64,000 bases of DNA, from contig OZ245737.1 in assembly GCA_965227315.1 (NCBI GenBank), positions 310,001 to 374,000 of the forward strand, given 5' to 3'. Within the stretch, counting starts at the first letter, position 1; each line of letters starts with the position of its first letter. Below, piece after piece: positions 26,503 to 35,693 of the stretch. The DNA comes from JANQHS01 sp965227315. Lineage in GTDB: Bacteria; Bacteroidota; Bacteroidia; Cytophagales; CCMP332. Both the position numbers and the translations under genes were made by a program. The notes beneath the pieces were generated by a model. That model saw only the letters and a list, made by a program, of their open reading frames with translations, was not told the DNA's origin and ran no database searches.

Positions 26503-27006
26503 TCAGGCGGAAATGGATCTTCGAATGATCTCGATGATCTCAAGGGCATCGTCGGAACGAAATATGACCGGTGGCATGTCCATTCCCAAAGCCAATTCCC
26601 AAAGTTTTTCAGCTCCAGGGCCCAGTATTGCTGGTTTTTTCTCTTTTAACGCCAGTCCAAACTCTGAAACAGTCCCGGGTCCCGAACCAATAAAAACAAG
26701 TACATCCGAGCTCAAAACGTTGATGATATTCCTCCCATTTCCCATTCCCGTTAAGATCACTTTGGAACAGTGATCAGAAGCCTCTCGAACATCTTTTCCG
26801 GGCAAAATTCCTATGGTCTCCCCTCCTTTATTCCTTGCACCTTTCATAGCCGCTTCCATGACTCCGGTCGGCCTGCCACCCGTAAGAAGGAACAAGCCTT
26901 CCTCTGCGATCAATTCGCCAAGGCTCTCCGCAAAATCAATTTGGGACTCCTTCGCGCTTTCTCCCGGCCCCATGATGCCAACAATACTCTTCCTATCGGT
27001 ACTCAA
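26503..27006 (-). CDS. SLOG-family (TIGR00725-type) protein
   Basis: 167 aa from a TTG start (27006) that overlaps the upstream membrane gene by 14 nt. It has a Rossmann-like fold with V-G-I-M-G-P-G-E, L-L-T-G-G-R-P-T-G-V-M, G-I-L-P-G-K and V-F-I-G-S-G-P-G-T-V-S-E, the nucleotide-binding pattern of LOG/DprA-related SLOG proteins. The specific reaction is unknown. No ATG gives a complete first strand, so the TTG is preferred. Confidence 0.8.
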   Translation of the reverse strand: MSTDRKSIVGIMGPGESAKESQIDFAESLGELIAEEGLFLLTGGRPTGVMEAAMKGARNKGGETIGILPGKDVREASDHCSKVILTGMGNGRNIINVLSSDVLVFIGSGPGTVSEFGLALKEKKPAILGPGAEKLWELALGMDMPPVIFRSDDALEIIEIIRRSISA

Positions 27007-27346
27007 GACCCCACTTTCTAAACCACCAAAGATTGATCAATGTCAGGATCAACCCAAAGCCAGAAGCCCAAAACCAATTATCTACCTGGAGTGACACAAA
27101 GAATTCCTGGGTAAACATGATCAGGAAGGTGAACCAAAAGAAGATATAAATACAAAAAGAGGTATGCGTTATGGGTATGGTAAAAAACTTCATCTGAGCC
27201 TTGTAATAATAGCTAAATGGAGGAATGATCAACGCCAAAACCAACACACCCCATACTCCACTCACATGAATACCCGGCAGAACCAAACAAACCACGATCG
27301 CAGAGACAAAATTCAAAAGATAATGTTGTGAAAACGTCTCTTTCAT
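26993..27346 (-). CDS. Small integral membrane protein
   Basis: 117 aa with four hydrophobic segments at about 10-28, 33-46, 58-82 and 90-108. No charged active-site motif and no family recognised. It overlaps the SLOG gene start by 14 nt, so the two are likely translationally coupled. Confidence 0.6.
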   Translation of the reverse strand: MKETFSQHYLLNFVSAIVVCLVLPGIHVSGVWGVLVLALIIPPFSYYYKAQMKFFTIPITHTSFCIYIFFWFTFLIMFTQEFFVSLQVDNWFWASGFGLILTLINLWWFRKWGLEYR

Positions 27347-27477
27347 GTTTGGCGGTCAATACAAATCATATAGCTGATATGGTAGTCCATGAAAATGGTC
27401 TTTAAGCACAAACGAAAGGCAGATCAGGCCTTTCTGAATCAAATTCAATTATCACAAATTACCCTGTTGAAGATTAG

Positions 27478-28125
27478 CTAGTTCTCACAAAAAGATCCAC
27501 TTGCAATATATAGTTTCTTTTCCTCCGCTCTATAGGTCTTGTCGGTGACAGATCTTAATCGTCCAATCAAATCCGACCTTTCCTCCTGATCATAGATCAG
27601 GATCTCTCCCCCTCCATCTGAAAACCTGGCGTAGGTTACCAATTTTAATTCTTTCGAAAGTTCATCAAGTTCTTCCTTACTAATGGCGGGGATTTGCAAA
27701 ACCCGGCTTCCTGAAAAAGGAAAGAGCCTTACGAATTGATAAGTGACCATATCGTAATTCTCACCCGGAGCACAAATCCCTCCCAATATTGGCTCATAAT
27801 CATATATATCGAGCAAAAATCTGTTATTGATAATGGCCGAGTCAGCCTTTAGATTCTCATAAAGATCTCCCTTCGCCGGGTCAAAAATGAAAATACCGCC
27901 ACCCACGTAGAAGGGGCCAGCAACGAGCAAAAAACCTTCGGAAGCCAGTTTTTCCATATTCTTCATATGGTATTTCTGATGCTTTTGCACCATCGAATCT
28001 GGTAAAACCATTTTGTCAGGATTGGAATTCAGAAACATGAATTTGTACTGCGCCTGAGCCGTAAGTGCTGAGAGAAACAAGAGAAGCAACCCCGGTATGA
28101 TCATGTGAAGTTTAATCAGTTGCAT
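27478..28125 (-). CDS. Exported YciI-like (YCII-related) domain protein
   Basis: 215 aa with a signal peptide ending A-Q-A-Q. Residues about 40-90 follow the YciI pattern: M-V-Q-K-H-Q-K-Y-H-M-K-N-M, L-V-A-G-P-F and G-G-G-I-F-I-F. The second half repeats a similar beta-alpha-beta arrangement (V-T-Y-A-R-F-S-D-G-G-G-E-I-L-I-Y) without the histidines. YciI proteins are dimeric ferredoxin-like folds, sometimes active on small molecules. An exported version is less usual. Confidence 0.6.
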   Translation of the reverse strand: MQLIKLHMIIPGLLLLFLSALTAQAQYKFMFLNSNPDKMVLPDSMVQKHQKYHMKNMEKLASEGFLLVAGPFYVGGGIFIFDPAKGDLYENLKADSAIINNRFLLDIYDYEPILGGICAPGENYDMVTYQFVRLFPFSGSRVLQIPAISKEELDELSKELKLVTYARFSDGGGEILIYDQEERSDLIGRLRSVTDKTYRAEEKKLYIASGSFCEN

Positions 28126-28148
28126 AGCTCAATATTAAAATCAGGGAC

Positions 28149-28156
28149 CAAAACTA
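28149..28156 (-). promoter_or_regulatory. -7 box candidate for the YciI-like gene
   Basis: TAGTTTTG on the minus strand, 23 nt upstream of the ATG at 28125. Confidence 0.35.
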
Positions 28157-28266
28157 TCTAACCATTCAAATAAAAGTTTCTCTTTCCGACCTGCAGGGTA
28201 TGAAAGAAAAAATGTCTTCACCCCATCTTAACCGTATATTAATCTTAAGTGTTTCGTTGTAAAGTA

Positions 28267-28274
28267 TATTTTTG
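28267..28274 (+). promoter_or_regulatory. -7 box candidate for the YkuK-like gene
   Basis: TATTTTTG ends only 4 nt before the ATG at 28279. If used, the transcript would be almost leaderless; a TTG at 28257 is too close to serve as -33. Confidence 0.3.
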
Positions 28275-28278
28275 AATT

Positions 28279-28761
28279 ATGTCGGTTAAAATTCAAAAGA
28301 ACGGAAAAGGCAAATATCGAAAGATGGAATCGGGAGAGCAGGTGATGCTTGATGCCTATCTGCCCAGTTTTTTGAAAAAACATCCGACCGTCGAGCTCAT
28401 CGTGGGTTGCGATAGCCATAGCTTTAACAATCACACCATTTACGTGACAACCCTTGTTTTTCGCTACAAGCAAAGCGGTGCTCATGTCGTTTACAACAAG
28501 GAGAAAGTGCCGAGGATCAATGACCTTTTCTCCAGGCTTTGGTCCGAAATGGAAAGGTCCGCTTCCCTTGCTCTTTATCTTCGTGAAGATCTCGGAGTTG
28601 ATATCTCGCAGATCGACCTGGATTACAATGATGATCCGAAATACGCATCCTTTAAGGTGAGACAAGCGGCAATGGGGTATATAGAATCACTTGGATTTAA
28701 TCCTAAAACCAAGCCCACGCTCCTTCCGGCTAAAGGTGCTGCCAATTTCCTTTGTCGGTAA
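28279..28761 (+). CDS. YkuK/DUF458 family RNase H-like protein
   Basis: 160 aa. The RNase H-like first strand reads L-I-V-G-C-D-S-H-S, followed by T-I-Y-V-T-T-L-V-F-R and I-D-L-D-Y-N-D-D-P-K-Y-A-S, with acidic residues placed as in the family. The ending T-K-P-T-L-L-P-A-K-G-A-A is also characteristic. Biochemical function is unknown. It stands upstream of cysS but has its own -7 box. Confidence 0.8.
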   Translation: MSVKIQKNGKGKYRKMESGEQVMLDAYLPSFLKKHPTVELIVGCDSHSFNNHTIYVTTLVFRYKQSGAHVVYNKEKVPRINDLFSRLWSEMERSASLALYLREDLGVDISQIDLDYNDDPKYASFKVRQAAMGYIESLGFNPKTKPTLLPAKGAANFLCR

Positions 28762-28817
28762 ACCCGGCATCTCTTTCAATCTTTTTGCGTCCCGATACTA
28801 TTGAAAACGAATAGAAA

Positions 28818-28825
28818 TATATTTG
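28818..28825 (+). promoter_or_regulatory. -7 box candidate for cysS
   Basis: TATATTTG, 19 nt before the ATG at 28845, matches TAnnTTTG. A TTG at 28801 is only 14 nt away, shorter than the usual spacing. Confidence 0.4.
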
Positions 28826-28844
28826 CAGATAATCCAGGTCAGTC

Positions 28845-30344
28845 ATGAACTTGTACGAACAATTTCCATTATTCATCCAAAACTCCCTTTCAAGGAAGAA
28901 AGAAAAATTTGAGCCGATCACCAAAGGCAGAGTGGGAATGTATGTATGTGGGCCAACGGTTTACAATGAAGTTCATCTAGGCAACCTCAGGACTTTTTTG
29001 ACCTTTGATCTGGTCTTTAGGTACCTCAAGTACCTCGGATACAAGGTTCGATATGTGAGGAATATCACTGACGTTGGCCACCTGGAAAATGATGCTGATG
29101 AAGGCGAAGACAAAATCGCCAGAGAGGCCAGGTTGAACCAGCTTGAGCCCATGGAGGTAGCTCAGAAATATACCAATCAGTTCCATAATGTCCTGGGCAT
29201 GTTCAATCTGCTTCCCCCAAGTATCGAACCATTGGCCAGCGGACATATCATTGAACAGATCGGCATGATCCAGAAGATCATGAACAATGGCCTGGCTTAT
29301 GAGTCCGAAGGCTCGGTATATTTCGATGTGGAGAAATACAACAGGGACCATGATTATGGAGAGCTATCCGGAAGAAAAATCGAGGATCTGATCTCCCAAA
29401 CAAGAGAGCTTGAAGGACAGGAGCAGAAACGTAATCCACTGGACTTTGCGCTCTGGAAGAAGGCCGATCCTTCCCATATCATGAGATGGCCATCACCCTG
29501 GGGAGAGGGATTTCCGGGATGGCATCTTGAATGCTCCGTGATGGGAACCAAATACCTGGGTCCAAGCTTCGATATCCATGGCGGCGGCATGGACCTCAAG
29601 TTCCCGCATCACGAATGTGAGATCGCCCAATGTGTCGGCGCCGAAGGACATGCAGCCGTGAAGTATTGGATCCACGGAAATATGCTTACGGTTGAGGGCA
29701 AGAAAATGAGCAAGTCGGAAGGCAATGGCTTCACCCCTCTTGAATTGATGAGCGGCGATCACCCCATGCTGGTGCGGGGCTATAGTCCAATGACCATCAG
29801 GTTCTTCATGCTACAGGCTCACTATTCAAGCACCCTTGATTTCTCCAATGAAGCGCTGGAGGCATCTGAAAAGGGATACAAAAGACTGATGCGTGTGATG
29901 AAGACCCTGAAGGATATTCAGGCTTCAAAGCAGAATGACGTCAAGGTCCACAAGTTGGTTCAGGAAAAACTGGATAACATCAGGAAACAACTGAGTGATA
30001 ATTTCAATTCTCCATTGGCAATCGCTGAGATCTTTGAGATCAGCGGCAGGATCAACGACTGGGCAGTGAAAGAAAAGGGAACTACGCCACTTGGCCAGGA
30101 GGAATTGGATGCATTTCGAAGCGAACTTCAGGTGCTTGTTCATGATGTGCTTGGCATATTGCCCGAAGAAGAATCGGATAATCAGATCCTATCCAAGGTG
30201 ATCGAACTCATGATCGAATTCAGGAAAAGCGCCAAAAAGAACAGGGATTTTGAAACTTCTGACAGGATCAGGGATGAATTGAACGCTATTGGTGTTAAGC
30301 TCAAGGACCTCCCCGGGGGTGAAACAAGTTTTATTATCGATTGA
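28845..30344 (+). CDS. cysS: Cysteine--tRNA ligase
   Basis: 499 aa, close to family length. The class I signature is VYNEVHLGNLRTF (HIGH-like), and KKMSKSEGN is the KMSKS loop. Zinc-binding residues are visible as M-Y-V-C-G-P-T, L-E-C-S-V-M-G and H-H-E-C-E-I-A. The C-terminal half is the helical anticodon region. It charges tRNA-Cys in the cytoplasm. First gene of a run with yidD and mog. Confidence 0.96.
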   Translation: MNLYEQFPLFIQNSLSRKKEKFEPITKGRVGMYVCGPTVYNEVHLGNLRTFLTFDLVFRYLKYLGYKVRYVRNITDVGHLENDADEGEDKIAREARLNQLEPMEVAQKYTNQFHNVLGMFNLLPPSIEPLASGHIIEQIGMIQKIMNNGLAYESEGSVYFDVEKYNRDHDYGELSGRKIEDLISQTRELEGQEQKRNPLDFALWKKADPSHIMRWPSPWGEGFPGWHLECSVMGTKYLGPSFDIHGGGMDLKFPHHECEIAQCVGAEGHAAVKYWIHGNMLTVEGKKMSKSEGNGFTPLELMSGDHPMLVRGYSPMTIRFFMLQAHYSSTLDFSNEALEASEKGYKRLMRVMKTLKDIQASKQNDVKVHKLVQEKLDNIRKQLSDNFNSPLAIAEIFEISGRINDWAVKEKGTTPLGQEELDAFRSELQVLVHDVLGILPEEESDNQILSKVIELMIEFRKSAKKNRDFETSDRIRDELNAIGVKLKDLPGGETSFIID

Positions 30345-30559
30345 TGAAACAGATCATGATCCTGCTCATCCGATTCTATCAGGGAGCTCTCTCTCCCTTA
30401 CTGGGATCGAATTGCAGATTTACCCCTACCTGTTCCGAATACTTCATCGACGCCCTTAAAGAACATGGTATCTTCAAAGGCAGTGCCCTCGGCTTCAAAA
30501 GAATCTCTCGTTGCCACCCCTGGGGAGGCTCCGGATATGACCCTGTTCCAAAGAAGTAG
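30344..30559 (+). CDS. yidD: Membrane protein insertion efficiency factor YidD
   Basis: 71 aa from ATG 30344, overlapping the cysS stop as TGATG. The family pattern is clear: R-F-Y-Q-G-A-L-S-P-L-L-G-S-N-C-R, TPTCSEYF, and R-C-H-P-W-G-G-S-G-Y-D-P-V-P. YidD assists YidC-dependent insertion of membrane proteins. The next gene starts directly after its stop. Confidence 0.95.
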   Translation: MKQIMILLIRFYQGALSPLLGSNCRFTPTCSEYFIDALKEHGIFKGSALGFKRISRCHPWGGSGYDPVPKK

Positions 30560-31093
30560 ATGGATAGGATCAGAATAGGGATCATCAATGTGAGCGACAG
30601 AGCCAGTAAAGGCATCTACGAGGATATCCCGGGAAAAGCCATCCTTTCGACGATGAAAGAATACCTCAGTGTAGATTGGGAGCCTGTTTATCGAGTCATA
30701 CCCGATGAAGAGGATCTGATCGCTTCAACCATTACCGATCTTACAGATCATGAAGGCTGCTGTCTGGTGGTCACCTCCGGTGGTACCGGTCCCGCCCCAA
30801 GGGATGTGACACCGGAAGCGACCGAGCGCGTTTGCCAAAAAATGATGCCCGGATTTGGTGAATTGATGAGAACCGAAAGCCTGAAATACGTCCCTACAGC
30901 GATTTTGTCAAGGCAGACCGCGGGGATCAGAAACCAAAGTCTGATCATTAATCTTCCAGGTAAGCCTAAGGCGATCAGGCAATGCCTGGATGCGGTGTTT
31001 CCGGCAGTACCCTACTGCATAGATCTCATCGGTGGACCTTACCTCACCACCAATGAAGAAATTATGAGGGTTTTCCGACCCCCAAGCAAATAA
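30560..31093 (+). CDS. mog: Molybdopterin adenylyltransferase (Mog/MoaB family)
   Basis: 177 aa. The binding motif is T-S-G-G-T-G-P-A-P-R-D-V-T-P-E-A-T; the RDVTPEA form favours Mog-type adenylyltransferases over MoaB. Further blocks are N-L-P-G-K-P-K-A and a start of I-G-I-I-N-V-S-D-R-A. Mog adenylates molybdopterin before molybdate insertion. A likely client is the SorA-like molybdoenzyme at 53.7 kb. It starts immediately after the yidD stop codon. Confidence 0.88.
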   Translation: MDRIRIGIINVSDRASKGIYEDIPGKAILSTMKEYLSVDWEPVYRVIPDEEDLIASTITDLTDHEGCCLVVTSGGTGPAPRDVTPEATERVCQKMMPGFGELMRTESLKYVPTAILSRQTAGIRNQSLIINLPGKPKAIRQCLDAVFPAVPYCIDLIGGPYLTTNEEIMRVFRPPSK

Positions 31094-31125
31094 TCCTGTA
31101 GCTTCACCGGTTATACAGAATTGTT

Positions 31126-32133
31126 ATGATGAAGATCGACATGCATACCCATATCTTTCCGGAGAAGCTTCCGGATTTTACCCGAAAATTCGGATATGGG
31201 GATTTTATCCACCTCGACCATCATCGCCCCGGATATGCCCGAATGATGGCGGGAAACCGCTTTTTCAGGGAGATCAACGAGAACTGTTGGGATCCTGAGA
31301 TCCGGATCAGGGAATATGAGAAGTTCAATACTGCTGTACAGGTGGTCTGCACCATACCGGTGATGTTCTCATACTGGGCCAAACCCAATGATGGTCTCGC
31401 TGTCTCTGAGTTTTTGAACGACGACATCGCTGGAGCGGTTGAAAAATACCCAAAAAACTACATTCCCCTCGGAACCCTTCCCATGCAGGATACCGAACTC
31501 GCCATCAAAGAACTTGAGAGAATCAAAAAATTGGGTTTCCCGGGTATTCAGATCGGTTCGAACATCAACAACCACAATCTTTCAGAGCCTCAGTTCCTCC
31601 CGGTCTTTGAAGCATGCCAGGAACTGGATATGGCTGTACTGGTTCATCCCTGGGAAATGATGGGCGAAGAGCATATGCAAACCTATTGGCTTCCCTGGCT
31701 GGTGGGAATGCCGGCCGAAACGACCAGAGCGATCTGCTCCTTTATTTTTTCAGGGCTTTTTGACAAACTTCCTGACCTGCGGGTTTGTTTTGCTCATGCG
31801 GGGGGTTCGTTTCTTGCGACTATAGGAAGGATTGAACATGGATTCAATTGCCGACCAGATCTTGTGGCCGTGGACAACCCCACGAACCCGAGAGAATACA
31901 TTGGAAAATTTTGGATAGACTCGATCACACATGATGCTGATTACCTCAAATACATCCTCCCGATGATAGGATCAGAGAAGATCTGTCTGGGTTCAGATTA
32001 TCCTTTTCCCCTGGGTGATCTGGAAATTGGTAAGTTCATTGAGGACATGGACCTGTCAAATTCAGTAAAAGAAGACATCTTTGCACTTTCAACTGCAAAA
32101 TGGTTGAATATTGATCTGAAGGATTACCAATGA
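31126..32133 (+). CDS. ACMSD-like amidohydrolase (aminocarboxymuconate-semialdehyde decarboxylase family)
   Basis: 335 aa. The amidohydrolase metal motif D-M-H-T-H (His7, His9) opens the protein. V-H-P-W-E-M-M-G, F-A-H-A-G-G-S and L-G-S-D-Y-P-F-P-L-G supply the later His and Asp ligands. Insertions and length match ACMSD, which decarboxylates a kynurenine-pathway intermediate. No other kynurenine genes lie in this window, so a related non-oxidative decarboxylase activity remains possible. It overlaps map by 4 nt (ATGA). Confidence 0.85.
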   Translation: MMKIDMHTHIFPEKLPDFTRKFGYGDFIHLDHHRPGYARMMAGNRFFREINENCWDPEIRIREYEKFNTAVQVVCTIPVMFSYWAKPNDGLAVSEFLNDDIAGAVEKYPKNYIPLGTLPMQDTELAIKELERIKKLGFPGIQIGSNINNHNLSEPQFLPVFEACQELDMAVLVHPWEMMGEEHMQTYWLPWLVGMPAETTRAICSFIFSGLFDKLPDLRVCFAHAGGSFLATIGRIEHGFNCRPDLVAVDNPTNPREYIGKFWIDSITHDADYLKYILPMIGSEKICLGSDYPFPLGDLEIGKFIEDMDLSNSVKEDIFALSTAKWLNIDLKDYQ

Positions 32134-32921
32134 TCCCTATAAAGACAGCAGAAGAAATTGAGCTCATGCGCGAGAGCGCTTTACTGGTATCCAGAACCCT
32201 GGGAATGCTGGCAGAAAAGGTGGAACCCGGTGTCACGACATTAGAGCTTGACAAATTGGCCTATGAATTTATCCTGGACCATGGTGCCAAATCAGGATTC
32301 CTGGGCCTGTATGATTTCCCAAATACCCTATGTGCTTCACCTAATGAGCAGGTGGTTCATGGTATTCCAACAAATACACCCTTAAAGGAAGGTGATATTA
32401 TTTCACTTGATTGTGGCGCCCGGCTCAATGGCTTCTACGGAGACCAGGCTTATACATTTCCGGTGGGAGAAATTGATCCCACGGTGGCCAAGCTCCTGAA
32501 AGTAACCCGGGAAGGACTGGAACTTGGCGTCAAACAGGCCAAGGCCGGAAACCGAATCGGAGATATTGGCCATGCCATTCAAGAACATTGTGAAGGTCAT
32601 GGTTATGGGGTCGTCAGGGAACTCGTGGGACATGGACTGGGAAAGCAAATGCATGAGAAGCCGGAGGTCCCCAATTATGGGAAGAAAGGTAAAGGGCCAT
32701 TGCTGAGAAAAGGAATGGTGCTTGCCATTGAACCGATGATCAACCTGGGCACCAAAAGGATCTTACAACTGCGCGATGGGTGGACAATTCTGGCAGCCGA
32801 CCGCCAACCTTCAGCCCATTATGAGCATGATGTGGCAATTGGGGCTGAGGGGCCCGACGTACTCACAACATTTAAATATGTAGAGGCTGCCCTTGAAAAA
32901 AAGGGTGCCCTGGTGATCTAA
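32130..32921 (+). CDS. map: Methionine aminopeptidase, type I
   Basis: 263 aa. The pita-bread metal ligands appear in order: Asp in S-L-D-C-G-A-R-L, Asp in F-Y-G-D-Q-A-Y, His in V-G-H-G-L-G-K, Glu in A-I-E-P-M-I and Glu in H-Y-E-H-D-V-A-I. It removes the initiator methionine from nascent proteins. The ATG overlaps the ACMSD stop; the 3' end overlaps the convergent small gene by 4 nt. Bacteroidota often carry more than one map, so this may not be the only copy. Confidence 0.94.
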   Translation: MIPIKTAEEIELMRESALLVSRTLGMLAEKVEPGVTTLELDKLAYEFILDHGAKSGFLGLYDFPNTLCASPNEQVVHGIPTNTPLKEGDIISLDCGARLNGFYGDQAYTFPVGEIDPTVAKLLKVTREGLELGVKQAKAGNRIGDIGHAIQEHCEGHGYGVVRELVGHGLGKQMHEKPEVPNYGKKGKGPLLRKGMVLAIEPMINLGTKRILQLRDGWTILAADRQPSAHYEHDVAIGAEGPDVLTTFKYVEAALEKKGALVI

Positions 32922-33307
32922 CGGAGTGTTAGCTTCTCCTTGTGCTTTTCAATTTTGTACTTCACCTTAAGCTCATCCTTGTTCATTTTCAGGACTTTCA
33001 TTTTCTTGGGAACCCTTCTGCCCGTTCCCATGCCCGAGGCTCCTTCAACAGTCAGCAACAGATAGTCCTTGTCTAAAAACCATGTTCCCGTCACCCTGTC
33101 CATATTGTTCTTCTTGATACGGAATTTCTTATCAATATCGAAGGCAATCTCTTCGCCCACTTCAAAATCAGGCTCTTTACTTTTCACATCCACAACGGTC
33201 CATTTTTTACTGGCCAATAAACTGGCCTCCTTGCTCCCATATTTCTGAGCATTGGCCGAAAAGGTAGAAATGAATAAAAATGCGGCTATAAGGGTTAAAT
33301 ATTTCAT
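32918..33307 (-). CDS. Small exported lipocalin-like protein
   Basis: 129 aa with a signal peptide (1-20, ending A-N-A-Q). The mature protein is basic and beta-rich: K-K-W-T-V-V-D-V, then R-V-T-G-T-W-F-L-D and L-L-L-T-V-E-G. This is the lipocalin-like layout common in Bacteroidota. No ligand known; family assignment is by pattern only. Confidence 0.55.
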   Translation of the reverse strand: MKYLTLIAAFLFISTFSANAQKYGSKEASLLASKKWTVVDVKSKEPDFEVGEEIAFDIDKKFRIKKNNMDRVTGTWFLDKDYLLLTVEGASGMGTGRRVPKKMKVLKMNKDELKVKYKIEKHKEKLTLR

Positions 33308-33345
33308 GTTTTGGATTTTCTCAGTGAATTACAAATATCTTGCCA

Positions 33346-35148
33346 TTACCATTCCAGGACGGTGAATTGAACTCTTCTGTTGATCTGACGTCCCTCCTCA
33401 GTATCATTGTCCGCTTCCGGCTGGGTTTCTCCATAGCCTTTCGATATTATTCTACCATCCGGAATGCCATTCTCTACCAGATAAGCCTTGACGGCATCCG
33501 CCCTGCCTTGTGATAGCTGGAGGTTATATTCATCGGAACCCTTGGAATCGGTATGTCCTGAGATCTCGATGTTCATGTTGGGATATTTGTTCAGGAGATC
33601 TTTGAGCTTATCAAGTTCCTCATAGGATTCGGGCCTCAGCGTAGCCTTGTCGAAATCAAAGTAGATATTATCAAGTCTGACCGTAAGACCTTCCTTGATC
33701 CTGGTAAGGTAAAAATCCCTGGAAACATGCACATCTTCTTCGGCACTGTCGATCTGCACACTGTCGATCAGTTCTAGGAAATTCTCTGCTAAAACGGTGA
33801 TATCATAGATTCCCGGGCCAGGTAGGGTTGCTTCATACCTGCCTTGCCCATGGTGGGTTTTCACTTTGGTTCTTTTTCCATTGCGGTTCATAAACCTGAG
33901 CTCTCCATCCACGGGTTGAAGAGACTCGGATTCGAAAAGTATCCCGGCTATATAATAATGGATCTCCTGATGATCGAGCTTGATGGTCATGTCGATGACG
34001 GTGTCCCGGGCAGGCTTTTTTATCCTGAAGTCCTTGGTAAAACCAAGATATCTGTGAGAGGTGATATTCAGATGGTAATCGCCATACTCCGTTCCCAGCC
34101 AGATCTCATAGTTTCCCTCATAGTCCGTCTGATAGGATTCGCTTTCACCATCGGATTTTCCAAAATCCAGATAAGCTTCCAGGGGTTCATCGTTCTCATG
34201 ATCCAATACATGGAACCTCAAAGTCACCTCGGGCGGCTTAGGGAGAAATTCAAGGATATCAAGGCTGCCACCATCCGCGGATTTATATGCCCTTGTAGAA
34301 AATGCCACTTCGCCCTCAGCAGAAGTGGAGAAATAGGCATCAAAGCCCTTGGTATTCACCGGCTCCCCTAGATTTTCCGGCTCTGACCATTTCATCCAAC
34401 TGTCGTCGAGTCTTTTGGATCTATAGACATCCAGCCCCCCTTTTCCTCCGGGCCGGCTACTCGAGAAGAAAAGTGTTTTACCATCTACCATCAAAAAAGG
34501 ACCGAACTCATCCTGATTGGTGTTGATGGGCGCAGGAATCTTCTTCGGTGTTGACCATTTATTCTTCTCCTGGTAAAAGGAGACATAAAGATCGCTTTTG
34601 ATCATATGTGGAACCTCCGCAAAATACAGGATCAATGTCTTTTCATCATTGGAAAGAAAGCCCCCAAAAAACCTTCCCTTGTTCATGTCCTTGAGGCCAT
34701 CGATATCCAACTCCTGGATGGAAGACCACTTTCCACCTTGTCTTCTCACGATGGAAAGAGCATTCATATCTCCGGCTGATTTTCCACCTCTGATCAGCAA
34801 TGTGTTTCCATTGTTGGAGACGCTCATCGCCTGGTTGAACTGGTGATTGTTGAATGGAGAACCAAGGTGCTGCCTCATCTCCCATTCTCCATACATGGAA
34901 TCCCGTTTGCAATACCAGATATCCTGGCTTCCGTTCTTTCCATGTTTATTCTCGGGATGATTGGCTATGAAAAAATAAAGCTCCAAGCCATCCGCAGTGG
35001 TGATGGGGGCGGCATCATCATAATACGAATTGACGGTTTTGCCCAGTTTCTTTAGCTCGTACTGACTACCCATCTGGGAAAATCCCGAATGAGAAAGAAG
35101 AAATGCGGATAACAGGCATAGCAAAGGGCAGATTTTCACGTTGGGCAT
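33346..35148 (-). CDS. OmpA-family protein with PD40 propeller and C-terminal peptidoglycan-binding domain
   Basis: 600 aa from ATG 35148 (an upstream GTG is less likely). A signal peptide ends near H-S-G-F-S-Q. Residues about 30-290 hold PD40 blades (L-F-F-S-S-S-R-P-G-G-K-G-G-L-D-V-Y). Two carboxypeptidase-regulatory-like repeats follow. The OmpA domain covers the last 115 residues: Y-F-D-F-D-K-A-T-L-R-P, I-S-G-H-T-D-S-K-G-S and N-R-R-V-Q-F. It probably anchors the outer membrane to peptidoglycan; homologues near T9SS/gliding genes exist, but none are seen here. Confidence 0.88.
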   Translation of the reverse strand: MPNVKICPLLCLLSAFLLSHSGFSQMGSQYELKKLGKTVNSYYDDAAPITTADGLELYFFIANHPENKHGKNGSQDIWYCKRDSMYGEWEMRQHLGSPFNNHQFNQAMSVSNNGNTLLIRGGKSAGDMNALSIVRRQGGKWSSIQELDIDGLKDMNKGRFFGGFLSNDEKTLILYFAEVPHMIKSDLYVSFYQEKNKWSTPKKIPAPINTNQDEFGPFLMVDGKTLFFSSSRPGGKGGLDVYRSKRLDDSWMKWSEPENLGEPVNTKGFDAYFSTSAEGEVAFSTRAYKSADGGSLDILEFLPKPPEVTLRFHVLDHENDEPLEAYLDFGKSDGESESYQTDYEGNYEIWLGTEYGDYHLNITSHRYLGFTKDFRIKKPARDTVIDMTIKLDHQEIHYYIAGILFESESLQPVDGELRFMNRNGKRTKVKTHHGQGRYEATLPGPGIYDITVLAENFLELIDSVQIDSAEEDVHVSRDFYLTRIKEGLTVRLDNIYFDFDKATLRPESYEELDKLKDLLNKYPNMNIEISGHTDSKGSDEYNLQLSQGRADAVKAYLVENGIPDGRIISKGYGETQPEADNDTEEGRQINRRVQFTVLEW

Positions 35149-35222
35149 AGTCGGAAAATTTATCACAAGTTATGGAATCAGGAGGAGTCTCAAAAAAGCT
35201 CTTAAATCAAACCTTGGCCAAT

Positions 35223-35249
35223 AAAAAAAGGACTCAACCAGAGTCCTTT
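35223..35249 (-). terminator. Intrinsic terminator after the CBS-domain gene
   Basis: On the minus strand a 9-bp stem (AAAGGACTC / GAGTCCTTT, loop of 5) runs into a T tract. It is 25 nt past the stop of the CBS gene. Confidence 0.8.
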
Positions 35250-35273
35250 CAAACGTTGATCTCCATGACGATA

Positions 35274-35693
35274 TCAGTATTGCTCCAGGAGGTATTTTAT
35301 CAGGTCGGTCGTGGTGACTATCCCAACCAACTTGCCATTGTCGGTCACAGGAAGCGCGTGAAATTCTGCTGAGGCGAGGATCTCAGCTACATCTCTGATG
35401 GTATCATTCTGATCCACGGTCTTTGGATGCTCGCGCATCACCTGGTTGATATTCAGCATATCGAATACCGCTTCATCAGCGTTGGAATGGTCCTCACCGA
35501 AAGTGCTTCCAAAGCTCAATCTTCTGATATCCGTTTCGGAAAGTATACCTACAACCTCATCACCTGAAACAACGGGCAGGTGACGGATCTTTTTTGCGTG
35601 AAATATATCTCTGACATCCCTGAGGGAGTTGTTCACATTTACAGTGGTAAGATTGGAAGTCATAATATGACTTACCGGTTCTCTCTTTTTCAT
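35274..35693 (-). CDS. Two-CBS-domain protein
   Basis: 139 aa from ATG 35693 (M-K-K-R-E-P); the frame is open to 35765, but the extra 24 residues are low-complexity basic. CBS1: S-H-I-M-T-S-N-L-T-T-V, L-P-V-V-S-G-D, I-L-S-E-T-D-I. CBS2: M-R-E-H-P-K-T-V, L-P-V-T-D-N-G, I-V-T-T-T-D-L-I. A stand-alone CBS pair binds adenine nucleotides; the partner is unknown. Confidence 0.85.
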   Translation of the reverse strand: MKKREPVSHIMTSNLTTVNVNNSLRDVRDIFHAKKIRHLPVVSGDEVVGILSETDIRRLSFGSTFGEDHSNADEAVFDMLNINQVMREHPKTVDQNDTIRDVAEILASAEFHALPVTDNGKLVGIVTTTDLIKYLLEQY

